A DNA stretch of 5,455 bases, from contig CATZEP010000102.1 in NCBI GenBank assembly GCA_958418185.1, positions 1-5,455 of the forward strand, written 5' to 3'. This DNA comes from an uncultured Collinsella sp. GTDB taxonomy: Bacteria > Actinomycetota > Coriobacteriia > Coriobacteriales > Coriobacteriaceae. A model generated the notes under the pieces. That model saw nothing but the letters and a program-made list of their open reading frames with translations. It searched no databases and was not told the origin of the DNA. This document shows positions 1-5,455 of the stretch, piece after piece. Position 1 is the first letter of the stretch; each line of letters opens with the position of its first letter. The position numbers and the translations under genes are program-made.

Positions 1-1
1 G

Positions 2-1948
2 GCGCTGCCCCGGCTGGACTTCACGCCCGAGATCCTGCACTGCAACGACTGGCAGACGGCACTGGCGCCCGTGTTCTTGCGCGAGTTCTACCAGGGCCTG
101 CCGCTGTACGACCGCGTTAAGACCGTGTTCTCGATCCACAATGTGGCGTTCCAGGGCCAGTTTAGCGACACCGTGATGGAGGACATCCTGGGTGTGGCGC
201 ATATTCCGGCGGCTGCCTCGCAGCTGCGCTGCGACGCCTGCAGCATCAACTACATGCTGGGCGCGCTACACTATGCCGATGCCATCACCACGGTGAGCCC
301 CACCTACGCGAGCGAGATCCAGACGCCCGAGTTTGGCGAGGGCCTGGACGGCGTGCTGCGCGAACGCTCATACGCGCTGCAGGGCATCCTCAACGGCATT
401 GACGTTGCGGGCTTTGACCCGGCAACCGATAAGCGCATTGCCGCAAACTACACGGTCGACGACCGTTCCGGCAAGGCTGTGTGCAAGGCCAAGCTGCAGG
501 AAGAGCTGGGGCTCGAGGTCCGCGACGACCGCCCGCTTATGGTGATGGTTACTCGCCTGACGCGCCAGAAGGGCATGGACCTGGTCATGTACGCGCTCGA
601 CCGCATCCTGTCCGGCGGCGTTCAGGTGGCCGTGCTGGGCACAGGCGACCGCGACTACGAGGACGGCCTGCGCTACTTCCAGGACAAGTACCCTGGCACC
701 ATGGCCGCGCGCATCGAATTCGATCCGGCACTGTCGCAGCGTATGTACGCCGCCGCCGACATGTTCCTGATGCCTTCGAAGTTTGAGCCCTGCGGTCTGT
801 CGCAGATCATCGCCATGCGCTACGGCACCCTGCCCATCGTGCGCGAGACCGGTGGCTTGAAGGACACCGTGCAGCCGTACAACGAGTTTACCGGCGAGGG
901 CACGGGCTTCTCGTTTAGCAACTTTAACGGCGACGAGATGGGTGACGCCGTGTTCCGCGCGGCACGACTGTTCTGGGATAACCGCGAGGCCTGGGATCAG
1001 CTGGTCACACAGGCCATGAGCCAGGACTTTAGCTGGACGCGCTCGGCCGACAAGTATCTGGACCTGTACTTCTTTATGCACCCGGAGATTGAGAGGCCGG
1101 TAGCTGTGGAGGCTGCTGCGGCTGCCGATGAGCCGGTTGCTGCTGAGGCCGAGCCTGCGGCGACCGTTAAGGAGCCCGCTGCTGTTGAGGAGCCCAAGGC
1201 CGAGGAGAAGCCGGCGGCCGAGGCCGAAGTTAAGCCCGCCGCGAAGCCTGCCGCCAAGAAGACGACGGGCCGCAAGACGACGGCTAAGAAGGCCACGACC
1301 ACGAAGGCCGCTGCTAGCAAGACTAGCGCCGCTAAGGCAACTACTGCCAAGGCATCGACTACGCGCAAGCGTACGACCGCCGCTGCCAAGAAGGCCTCCG
1401 AGGCCGAGGTCGCTCCCGAGGTAAAGGCCGAGACCACCGCCGAGGCCAAGCCTGTGGCAAAGGCTCCGGCCAAGACCGCTGCCAAGAAGACGACCGCGTC
1501 CAAGACCACGACCGCCAAGAAGACCACGGCAACGAAGTCGACGACGACAAAGGCTGCTACGACGAAGGCCGCCGCGAAGACGACCCCGAAGGCTGCTGCA
1601 AAGCCCGCCGTCAAGGTCGAGGAGGCGCCCTCCGAGCCCAAGGCCAAGGCAGCTGTCGAGGCAAAGCCGACCGCCAAGACCACCACGCGCAAGCGCGCTA
1701 CGACGACGGCCAAGAAGGCCACGACCAAGGCTGCTGCTCCCAAGGCAGAGGCTAAGGCCGAGGAAAAGCCCGCAGTAAAGGCCGAGCCGGCTCCGAAGGC
1801 CGCAGAGGTCAAGACCGCTCCCAAGGCCAAGGCAAAGGCCGAGCCCGCCAAGGAGGCCCCGATCTCCCCCGCTGTTCCGGCCGAGGAAAAGGCCCCGACC
1901 AAGAAGACCTCCGTCCGTAAGGCAACGGCCACCCGCAAGCGTCACTAG
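2..1948 (+). CDS. glgA: Glycogen synthase GlgA (GT5), 5'-truncated by window edge, with long Ala/Lys/Thr-rich C-terminal tail
   Basis: Adds glucose from ADP-glucose to the non-reducing ends of alpha-1,4-glucan chains; a cytoplasmic enzyme of glycogen synthesis. The frame is already open at base 2, so the start lies upstream; the GTG at 71 is an internal valine codon. Visible GT5 features, in codons counted from base 2: HCNDWQTAL (about 13-21), SIHNVAFQGQF (about 44-54), TRLTRQKG with the substrate-binding Arg185 and Lys190 (equivalent to E. coli R300 and K305), KFEPCGLSQ with the catalytic Glu262 (equivalent to E377), and RETGGLKDT. This spacing implies about 115 missing N-terminal residues, including the KTGGL-type loop. 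The GT5 fold ends near codon 362, as expected for an enzyme of about 477 residues, but the same frame continues to codon 648 as low-complexity sequence (separate entry). The full protein would be near 760 residues. TAG at 1946-1948 is followed 28 bases later by a terminator. The enzyme assignment is secure; any function of the tail is unknown. Confidence 0.96.
   Translation, partial: ALPRLDFTPEILHCNDWQTALAPVFLREFYQGLPLYDRVKTVFSIHNVAFQGQFSDTVMEDILGVAHIPAAASQLRCDACSINYMLGALHYADAITTVSPTYASEIQTPEFGEGLDGVLRERSYALQGILNGIDVAGFDPATDKRIAANYTVDDRSGKAVCKAKLQEELGLEVRDDRPLMVMVTRLTRQKGMDLVMYALDRILSGGVQVAVLGTGDRDYEDGLRYFQDKYPGTMAARIEFDPALSQRMYAAADMFLMPSKFEPCGLSQIIAMRYGTLPIVRETGGLKDTVQPYNEFTGEGTGFSFSNFNGDEMGDAVFRAARLFWDNREAWDQLVTQAMSQDFSWTRSADKYLDLYFFMHPEIERPVAVEAAAAADEPVAAEAEPAATVKEPAAVEEPKAEEKPAAEAEVKPAAKPAAKKTTGRKTTAKKATTTKAAASKTSAAKATTAKASTTRKRTTAAAKKASEAEVAPEVKAETTAEAKPVAKAPAKTAAKKTTASKTTTAKKTTATKSTTTKAATTKAAAKTTPKAAAKPAVKVEEAPSEPKAKAAVEAKPTAKTTTRKRATTTAKKATTKAAAPKAEAKAEEKPAVKAEPAPKAAEVKTAPKAKAKAEPAKEAPISPAVPAEEKAPTKKTSVRKATATRKRH
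1091..1945 (+). other. Histone-H1/HU-like low-complexity tail of GlgA (about 285 residues)
   Basis: This segment is in frame with the GlgA catalytic domain and made almost entirely of Ala, Lys, Thr, Glu, Pro and Val, with few aromatic residues. Charge alternates in blocks: an acidic Ala/Glu/Pro block (about 1100-1240), a basic block of AAKKTT/TAKKAT-type units (about 1253-1400), a short acidic block (about 1402-1450), a second basic block (about 1450-1620), an acidic block (about 1621-1660), then mixed basic and acidic units. The protein ends in basic TRKRH. The RKR tripeptide recurs at 1364-1372, 1688-1696 and 1934-1942, each time after Thr and, in the first two, before Thr/Ala-Lys-Lys units. 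Such sequence is expected to be disordered. Similar Lys/Ala-rich tails are known on eukaryotic histone H1, chlamydial Hc proteins and actinobacterial HU, where they bind DNA. Binding of DNA, RNA, polyphosphate or glycogen here would be inference. There is no stop codon or frame change between the domain and the tail. Confidence 0.9.
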
Positions 1949-1976
1949 TCAGGACGATTAAAACTTAATCCAACGC

Positions 1977-2010
1977 AAAAGAGGGCGCCCCTACCAGGCG
2001 CCCTCTTTTT
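1977..2010 (+). terminator. Rho-independent terminator of glgA (probably bidirectional)
   Basis: A perfect 9-bp stem GAGGGCGCC (1981-1989) pairs with GGCGCCCTC (1997-2005) around the 7-base loop CCTACCA. TTTTT follows at 2006-2010, and AAAA at 1977-1980 lies before the stem. The hairpin begins 32 bases after the glgA stop codon, which is the usual place for an intrinsic terminator. Read on the minus strand, the same stem is followed by TTTT, so it could also stop transcripts coming from the right. Confidence 0.93.
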
Positions 2011-2038
2011 GGTTGGACTTCTGTATTAAAAAGAGGGC
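2000..2038. repeat. 11-bp inverted repeat that competes with the glgA terminator stem
   Basis: GCCCTCTTTTT (2000-2010), the 3' arm and T-tract of the glgA terminator, is perfectly complementary to AAAAAGAGGGC (2028-2038), with a 17-base spacer. AAAAGAGGGC also occurs at 1977-1986, so the 5' side of the terminator is effectively duplicated. Pairing of 2000-2010 with 2028-2038 would exclude the terminator stem. It forms only after the T-tract has been transcribed, so it is more likely to act on the RNA 3' end (stability) than to prevent termination. It could also be a simple duplication scar. Confidence 0.6.
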
Positions 2039-2170
2039 CGGTTTACTACGACAAAATGGCTCCAGCCGACCACGGCGGGTAATCTACGAAATTAGCAACG
2101 CCTCTACCTGCGGTTTTAATATCACCAAATTGACCGTGGATGAGATCATTCAAATCGTCGTAGTAAACCG
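2039..2170. repeat. 132-base element closed by a perfect 14-bp inverted repeat; candidate structured RNA or dispersed intergenic element
   Basis: CGGTTTACTACGAC (2039-2052) is the exact reverse complement of 2157-2170, with a 104-base interior. The interior is also self-complementary. CCACGG (2070-2075) pairs with CCGTGG (2134-2139) on exactly the same centre (coordinate sum 4209). Next inward, 2078-2083 can pair with 2121-2126 at five of six positions. An apical stem can form between about 2097-2101 and 2110-2115. Nested pairing on one axis suggests one long folded RNA or a hairpin-type repeat. No flanking target-site duplication was found and no transposase is present. On the minus strand the 3' arm is followed 6 bases later by TTTTT. 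I do not recognise it as a known RNA family, and strand and function are unknown. Confidence 0.55.
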
Positions 2171-2186
2171 AAGTACTTTTGTTTGA
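2046..2186 (-). pseudogene. Minus-strand open frame of 46 codons, possible gene remnant
   Basis: The minus strand is open from just after a TAG (2189-2187) to a TAG-TAA double stop (2048-2043). It encodes a normal-looking amino-acid mix that includes NDLIHGQFGDIKTAGRGVAN and ends in DYPPWSAGAILS. It has no ATG or GTG start; the only candidate is TTG at 2153-2151, without a clear ribosome binding site. It overlaps the micro-ORF at 2146-2211 in a different frame, so one frameshift could join the two into a protein of about 75-80 residues. Varied composition over 46 codons in AT-rich DNA hints at former coding use, but the same bases also explain the inverted-repeat fold, so this could be chance. 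I recognise no family. Confidence 0.2.
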
Positions 2187-2211
2187 CTACAAATAGTATC
2201 CGTCTGGGCAT
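2146..2211 (-). other. Minus-strand micro-ORF, 21 codons, doubtful
   Basis: The minus strand has ATG at 2211-2209 and reads MPRRILFVVKQKYFGLLRRF plus a final Glu to TGA at 2146-2148. The frame is open back to a TAG near 2251, giving about 13 more codons without an ATG, GTG or TTG start. The peptide is strongly basic with hydrophobic patches. No Shine-Dalgarno sequence precedes the ATG (the bases there are TATTCGAAA). The end overlaps the right arm of the 14-bp inverted repeat. It may be chance, a micropeptide, or the front part of a decayed gene whose rear part lies in the next entry in another frame. I do not recognise the sequence. Confidence 0.2.
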
Positions 2212-2278
2212 TTTCGAATACCGCGATAATTTGGGTGGTAAAACGATTTTCTAGGACAACCGTTCGCCGATGGTAAAC

Positions 2279-2323
2279 GGATGTTGTTTATACAGCCTGT
2301 GTACAACAGATATACTTACATCC
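2279..2323. promoter_or_regulatory. Nested dyad over the promoter, candidate operator
   Basis: GGATGT (2279-2284) is the exact inverse of ACATCC (2318-2323). Inside it TATA (2289-2292) mirrors TATA (2311-2314), and near the centre lie ACAG-C-CTGT (2292-2300) and the palindrome TGTACA (2300-2305). GTTGT (2283-2287) also mirrors ACAAC (2303-2307). The dyad covers the predicted -35 and -10 boxes, where a repressor of a maltodextrin-type gene would be expected to bind. No specific regulator family can be named from this sequence. Confidence 0.35.
2287..2316 (+). promoter_or_regulatory. Candidate sigma-70-type promoter of the GH13-GH77 gene
   Basis: A -10-like TATACT (2311-2316, five of six consensus positions) lies 18 bases after a -35-like TTTATA (2287-2292, four of six). 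TTGTTT at 2284-2289 is an alternative -35, but its 21-base spacing is long. Transcription would start near 2323 and give a leader of about 55 bases. It is the best promoter match seen upstream of the gene, in the AT-rich part of the intergenic region. Confidence 0.5.
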
Positions 2324-2336
2324 TGTGCGTAAAGCC

Positions 2337-2354
2337 CATGGCCCGCAGGCCGTG
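2337..2354 (+). promoter_or_regulatory. Leader hairpin upstream of the GH13-GH77 start codon
   Basis: CATGGCC (2337-2343) can pair with GGCCGTG (2348-2354) around the loop CGCA, giving seven pairs including one G-U. It would sit in the predicted 5' leader and end 23 bases before the ATG. No T-tract follows, so it is not a terminator. It could affect RNA stability or translation of a start that lacks a strong ribosome binding site. Confidence 0.4.
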
Positions 2355-2377
2355 ATTCTATTGAACTGGACCGTATT

Positions 2378-5300
2378 ATGAGATTGATTCACAACAGCCG
2401 TCTGCCGCAGTTTCGTACTCCGTTTGGCGCTGTGACCACTGGAACTTCCGTTTCGCTATCGGTGATTTTGGAGGATGCCGACCCCAACCAGGCAACGCTC
2501 ACCCTGCGCACCTGGGTCGATGAGATCGGTGAGTCTCTGTATCCCATGACGCACGAGGGCGACGGCATATTTACCGTAGAGCTTGAGTGCACTGAGCCCT
2601 GTCTTATCTGGTACAGCTTTATCTGCAACATCGAGGGCCAGCCCGAGGTACGCCTGGGTGCACCGCAGGGTCGCACCGGTGGCGAGGGTGTGACCTACAA
2701 CTACGCCGAGGTTCCGTCCTTCCAGATTACCGTCTACAAGCACCGAGAGAACCGTCCCACTTGGTACGAGCGCGGTATGGTCTACCAGATCTTCCCCGAC
2801 CGCTATGCACGCGACGAAAACTGGCGCGAACGCACGCTTGCCGAAGTTGAAAAACCGCGCAAAGGAATCCAGCGCCGCATGGTCGAGGACTGGAACGAAC
2901 CGCCCGAGTACGAGCGTGCCGAAGACGGCTCCATCAAGACCTGGGATTTTTACGGCGGCTCGCTCAAGGGTATCCAGAATGACCTGCCCCGCATTGCCGA
3001 GCTGGGCTTTACGGCCATCTACCTCAACCCGATCTTTGAGGCCGCGAGCAACCACCGCTACGACACGGCCGACTATACCAAGATCGACCCGATTCTGGGC
3101 ACCGAGCAGGACTTTACGGAGCTGTGCAAGGCGGCCGAGAAGCTCGGCATTTCTATCATCCTGGACGGCGTCTTCAACCACACGGGCGACGATTCGATCT
3201 ACTTTAACCGCTACGGCAATTATCCCGGCGTCGGTGCTTGGCAGAGCGAGGACTCGCCGTGGCGCGATGCGTTTTACTTCCATGAAGACGGTTCGTATGA
3301 CTGCTGGTGGGGCGTGGGCAACATGCCCGCCATCAATGAGAGCTCCGAACTGGTGCGCGAGCGGCTCCTGGGCAAGGACGGCGTGATCCGCAAATGGCTG
3401 CGCGCTGGCGCCCATGGCTGGCGACTCGATGTGGCCGATGAGCTTTCCGATGACTTCCTGGCCGAGATCAAAAAGGCCGTGCTCGCCGAGAAGCCCGACG
3501 CGCTACTGCTCGGCGAAGTCTGGGAGGACGCCTCCAACAAGATCAGCTATGGCCATCTACGCCGCTACCTGCAGGGCTCCGAGCTCGACTCTGCCATGGA
3601 CTACCCCTTCCGCGACATGGTCATCGGCTTTTTGATGGGCTACAAAAACGCCTACCAGGCTGCCGAGGATATCGAGACCCTGCGCGAGAACTACCCGCGC
3701 GAGGCACTGGCCTGCGCGCTCAATCTGCTTTCGAGCCACGACCGTCCGCGCATTATCTCGGTGCTCGGCGGCGGTCCCGACGAGTCGCAGCTGCCCGAGA
3801 GCGAGCGCAGCAAGTGGCGCCTGGACGAGAACTCCATGGGCCTGGCCAAGAGCCGCTTTTGGTTGACGACGCTCATGCAGATGACCTTCCCAGGCGTGCC
3901 CTCGATCTATTATGGCGACGAGTACGGCTTGGAGGGCCTCACCGATCCGGGCAACCGCCGCACCCTGCCGACCAAGGACCAACTCCACGACTTCGATACG
4001 CTAGCCATCGTTAAGAACGCATCTGCCATTCGCCGCGCGTTACCGTTTATGGTCGATGGCGAGATCAAGGCCTTTGCGCTCAACGACGACGTCTTGGCCT
4101 ACACCCGCACGGGCAAAGACGGCGAGGCCGCGACGGTTATCATCAACCGCAGCCTGCGCAATTCGCACTGCGTGACGATCCCGGCGCTCGGCGAATGTGC
4201 GAGCGACGTGATTAGCGGCCACGAGTGCGAAATCCATAACGGCACGGTTACGCTCGACCTGTACCCGCTGGGCTCTTCGATCATCTATCACCATGCCGAG
4301 AAGCGCCTGCAGGAGCCGCTCGACCACGGCGCGGGCGTCGTATGCCACATCACCTCGGTGCCGACCGATGACGGCAAGCCCGGCACAATCGGTGCGCCCA
4401 CGCGTCGCTTTATCGACCATCTGGCCGCCATGGGCATGCGCTACTGGCAGGTCCTGCCCGTCAACCCGACGGACTTCTTCCGCTCCCCCTACGCCGGTCC
4501 TTCGGCCTTTGCAGGCAATATCGACCTGCTGCCCGAGAGCCACGAGGAGCTGGCCGCCGACTTCGTCACCTGGAAGACCCGCGGCGGCGAGGATGCCGAC
4601 CCGCTGTACACGGCGTTTAAACATCGCAACGCCGACTGGCTCGAGAAGTACTGCGTCTACATGGCGGTAAAGAAGCACTTTGAGGGACTGTCGCGCCACG
4701 ATTGGCCGGCGGATGTCGCGCGCTACAACGAGTACCTGATCGATGACAAGCGCTTCCACGACGAGGCCGAGCTGCAGGCGTACATGCAGTATCGCTTTGA
4801 CCTTGCTTGGTGCGAGCTTATGAACTATGCACACAAGAAGGGCATCGAGGTCATCGGCGATATCCCGATGTATGTCTCGGACGATTCGGCCGATGCGTGG
4901 AGCGAGCCCGAAAACTTCTGGCTATCCGACACCGGTAAGGCAATTGAGATTTCTGGCGCGCCGCCCGACAACTTTGCACCCGAGGGCCAGGTCTGGGGCA
5001 ACCCCACCTTCCGCTGGGATCACATGAAGGAGAATGGCTATCGCTGGTGGATGGATCGCCTGCGTCGTGCGTTCGCGCTCTACGACCGTGTGCGTCTGGA
5101 CCACTTCCTGGGCTTCCACAGCTACTTTAGCATCCCTGCCGGCAAGACCTGTGCCGACGGCCGCTGGCTGGCTGGCCCAGGCAAGGACCTGTTCCAGACG
5201 GCCTACGACGAACTGGGTCCGCTCAACTTTATTGCCGAGGATCTGGGCTATCTGACGCCCGGTGTTCGCGCGATGGCTTCGACCTGCGGCTTCCCCGGCA

Positions 5301-5455
5301 TGGACGTACTGGAGTTTAACGACTACGACGTTCGCTGCGGAATTCATCCCACACCGGGCAAGATCCTGTACACCTCGACGCACGACACCTCGACGCTCGC
5401 GGGCTGGTGCACGCGCTCCTTTGCAGGTGGCGACGAGCCGAGCGGCATTGAACAG
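2378..5455 (+). CDS. GH13 neopullulanase-like alpha-glucanase fused to GH77 4-alpha-glucanotransferase, 3'-truncated by window edge
   Basis: One frame of 1026 codons with no stop, running off the right edge. Residues 1-125 are a beta-sandwich (CBM34-like) domain. Residues 129 to about 550 are the GH13 barrel: YQIFPDRY (136-143), NHRYD (225-229), DGVFNH (263-268), MPAIN (316-320), the nucleophile Asp351 in GWRLDVADE, the acid/base Glu380 in GEVWED, and Asp455 in SSHD. MPAIN matches the neopullulanase/cyclomaltodextrinase signature MPKLN rather than oligo-1,6-glucosidase. A beta-domain follows to about 640. GH77 starts near 650: HITSVP, YWQVLPVNPTD, SAFAGN, GDIPMYV (from 827), GAPPDNF (860-866), QVWGNP (871-876), the nucleophile Asp908 in RLDHFLGF, the acid/base Glu954 in AEDLG, and Asp1003 in STHDTST. 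Both active sites look intact. There is no signal peptide, so it is cytoplasmic. Expected roles are hydrolysis or transglycosylation of maltodextrins and disproportionation of alpha-1,4-glucans. ATG 2378 is the only good start after the in-frame TAA at 2330-2332; the ribosome site is weak (CTGGA, 2366-2370). About 100-150 residues are missing. Confidence 0.95.
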   Translation, partial: MRLIHNSRLPQFRTPFGAVTTGTSVSLSVILEDADPNQATLTLRTWVDEIGESLYPMTHEGDGIFTVELECTEPCLIWYSFICNIEGQPEVRLGAPQGRTGGEGVTYNYAEVPSFQITVYKHRENRPTWYERGMVYQIFPDRYARDENWRERTLAEVEKPRKGIQRRMVEDWNEPPEYERAEDGSIKTWDFYGGSLKGIQNDLPRIAELGFTAIYLNPIFEAASNHRYDTADYTKIDPILGTEQDFTELCKAAEKLGISIILDGVFNHTGDDSIYFNRYGNYPGVGAWQSEDSPWRDAFYFHEDGSYDCWWGVGNMPAINESSELVRERLLGKDGVIRKWLRAGAHGWRLDVADELSDDFLAEIKKAVLAEKPDALLLGEVWEDASNKISYGHLRRYLQGSELDSAMDYPFRDMVIGFLMGYKNAYQAAEDIETLRENYPREALACALNLLSSHDRPRIISVLGGGPDESQLPESERSKWRLDENSMGLAKSRFWLTTLMQMTFPGVPSIYYGDEYGLEGLTDPGNRRTLPTKDQLHDFDTLAIVKNASAIRRALPFMVDGEIKAFALNDDVLAYTRTGKDGEAATVIINRSLRNSHCVTIPALGECASDVISGHECEIHNGTVTLDLYPLGSSIIYHHAEKRLQEPLDHGAGVVCHITSVPTDDGKPGTIGAPTRRFIDHLAAMGMRYWQVLPVNPTDFFRSPYAGPSAFAGNIDLLPESHEELAADFVTWKTRGGEDADPLYTAFKHRNADWLEKYCVYMAVKKHFEGLSRHDWPADVARYNEYLIDDKRFHDEAELQAYMQYRFDLAWCELMNYAHKKGIEVIGDIPMYVSDDSADAWSEPENFWLSDTGKAIEISGAPPDNFAPEGQVWGNPTFRWDHMKENGYRWWMDRLRRAFALYDRVRLDHFLGFHSYFSIPAGKTCADGRWLAGPGKDLFQTAYDELGPLNFIAEDLGYLTPGVRAMASTCGFPGMDVLEFNDYDVRCGIHPTPGKILYTSTHDTSTLAGWCTRSFAGGDEPSGIEQ

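Larger units (their letters stand above)
1949..2377. other. Intergenic region between glgA and the GH13-GH77 gene
   Basis: This is 429 bases without a convincing protein-coding gene, and clearly richer in A+T than its flanks from about 2040 onward. In order it holds an intrinsic terminator, a competing 11-bp hairpin, a 132-base inverted-repeat element with overlapping minus-strand micro-ORFs, two near-copies of a TGGTAAA(A)CG motif (2236-2247 and 2271-2282), a candidate promoter with a dyad, and a leader hairpin. The size, base composition and amount of dyad symmetry are more than a simple spacer needs, so a regulatory or repetitive element is likely. Confidence 0.8.

Noticed and set aside
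71..73. GTG at 71 as the start of glgA
   Set aside because: The frame is open upstream and encodes conserved GT5 sequence (HCNDWQTAL), so the GTG is an internal Val codon.
997..1938. 313-codon minus-strand open frame rich in Val/Ala/Phe, membrane-protein-like
   Set aside because: The hydrophobic composition comes from complementing Lys/Ala/Thr codons of the GlgA tail. There is no ribosome site or family motif.
368..1945. 525-codon minus-strand open frame opposite glgA
   Set aside because: It is a shadow of the GC-rich, repetitive plus-strand coding sequence. Its Leu/Gly/Arg-rich product merely mirrors the Ala/Lys tail and GT5 codons.
1253..1945. CRISPR or tandem DNA repeat array in the GlgA tail
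   Set aside because: The repetition is at the level of codons and amino-acid composition, with no fixed repeat unit or spacers.
2056..2082. Plus-strand 8-codon ORF starting MAPADHGG
   Set aside because: It is too short, has no ribosome site, and lies within the inverted-repeat element.
2028..2175. Miniature transposon (MITE) with terminal inverted repeats
   Set aside because: The inverted repeat would fit, but no target-site duplication was found at either edge, so only a generic repeat or structured element is supported.
2338..2340. ATG at 2338 as an alternative start for the GH13-GH77 gene
   Set aside because: It is in a different frame from the enzyme and lies inside the leader hairpin.
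2374..2379. TATTAT as a -10 box
   Set aside because: It overlaps the start codon and has no -35 at a suitable distance; transcription from it would miss the ATG.
2456..3415. 319-codon minus-strand open frame opposite the GH13 domain
   Set aside because: It lies opposite a frame with complete GH13 motifs, and its product has no recognisable domain.
4040..4834. 264-codon minus-strand open frame opposite the GH13/GH77 junction
   Set aside because: It is a shadow of the strongly supported fusion gene; such open antisense frames are common at this GC content.

Overview
The window is GC-rich (roughly 60-65% by eye) bacterial DNA with two large plus-strand genes for alpha-glucan metabolism. Both are cut by the window edges, and 429 bases of much more AT-rich DNA lie between them. 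Gene content, base composition and the long Ala/Lys/Thr-rich protein tail fit a high-GC actinobacterium. A gut Coriobacteriia member such as Collinsella is my best guess, but this is inference; there is no rRNA or other marker gene here.

Bases 2-1948 hold the 3' part of glgA, an ADP-glucose-type glycogen synthase of family GT5. About 115 N-terminal residues lie upstream of the window. The catalytic domain ends near base 1087. The same uninterrupted frame then runs on for about 285 residues of alternating acidic and basic low-complexity sequence that looks like a histone-H1 or HU-type tail. This is the most unusual protein feature of the window.

Bases 1949-2377 are intergenic. They start with a strong intrinsic terminator (1977-2010) whose stem works on both strands. 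Next comes a 132-base element closed by a perfect 14-bp inverted repeat (2039-2052 with 2157-2170), with further pairing inside it that is centred on the same axis. Short open frames on the minus strand overlap this element. After it come a candidate promoter with a dyad across it (2279-2323) and a 7-bp leader hairpin (2337-2354).

Bases 2378-5455 hold a single open frame of 1026 codons that runs off the right edge. It fuses an N-terminal beta-sandwich, a neopullulanase/cyclomaltodextrinase-like GH13 enzyme with a complete catalytic triad, and a GH77 4-alpha-glucanotransferase (MalQ/amylomaltase type) whose three catalytic acids are all visible. The missing end is probably 100-150 residues.

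Together the genes link glycogen synthesis (GlgA) with cytoplasmic processing of maltodextrins or glycogen-derived glucans (GH13 hydrolysis or transfer, GH77 disproportionation). The terminator and separate promoter suggest that the two genes are transcribed separately. No tRNA, rRNA, CRISPR array, insertion sequence or transposase gene was seen.
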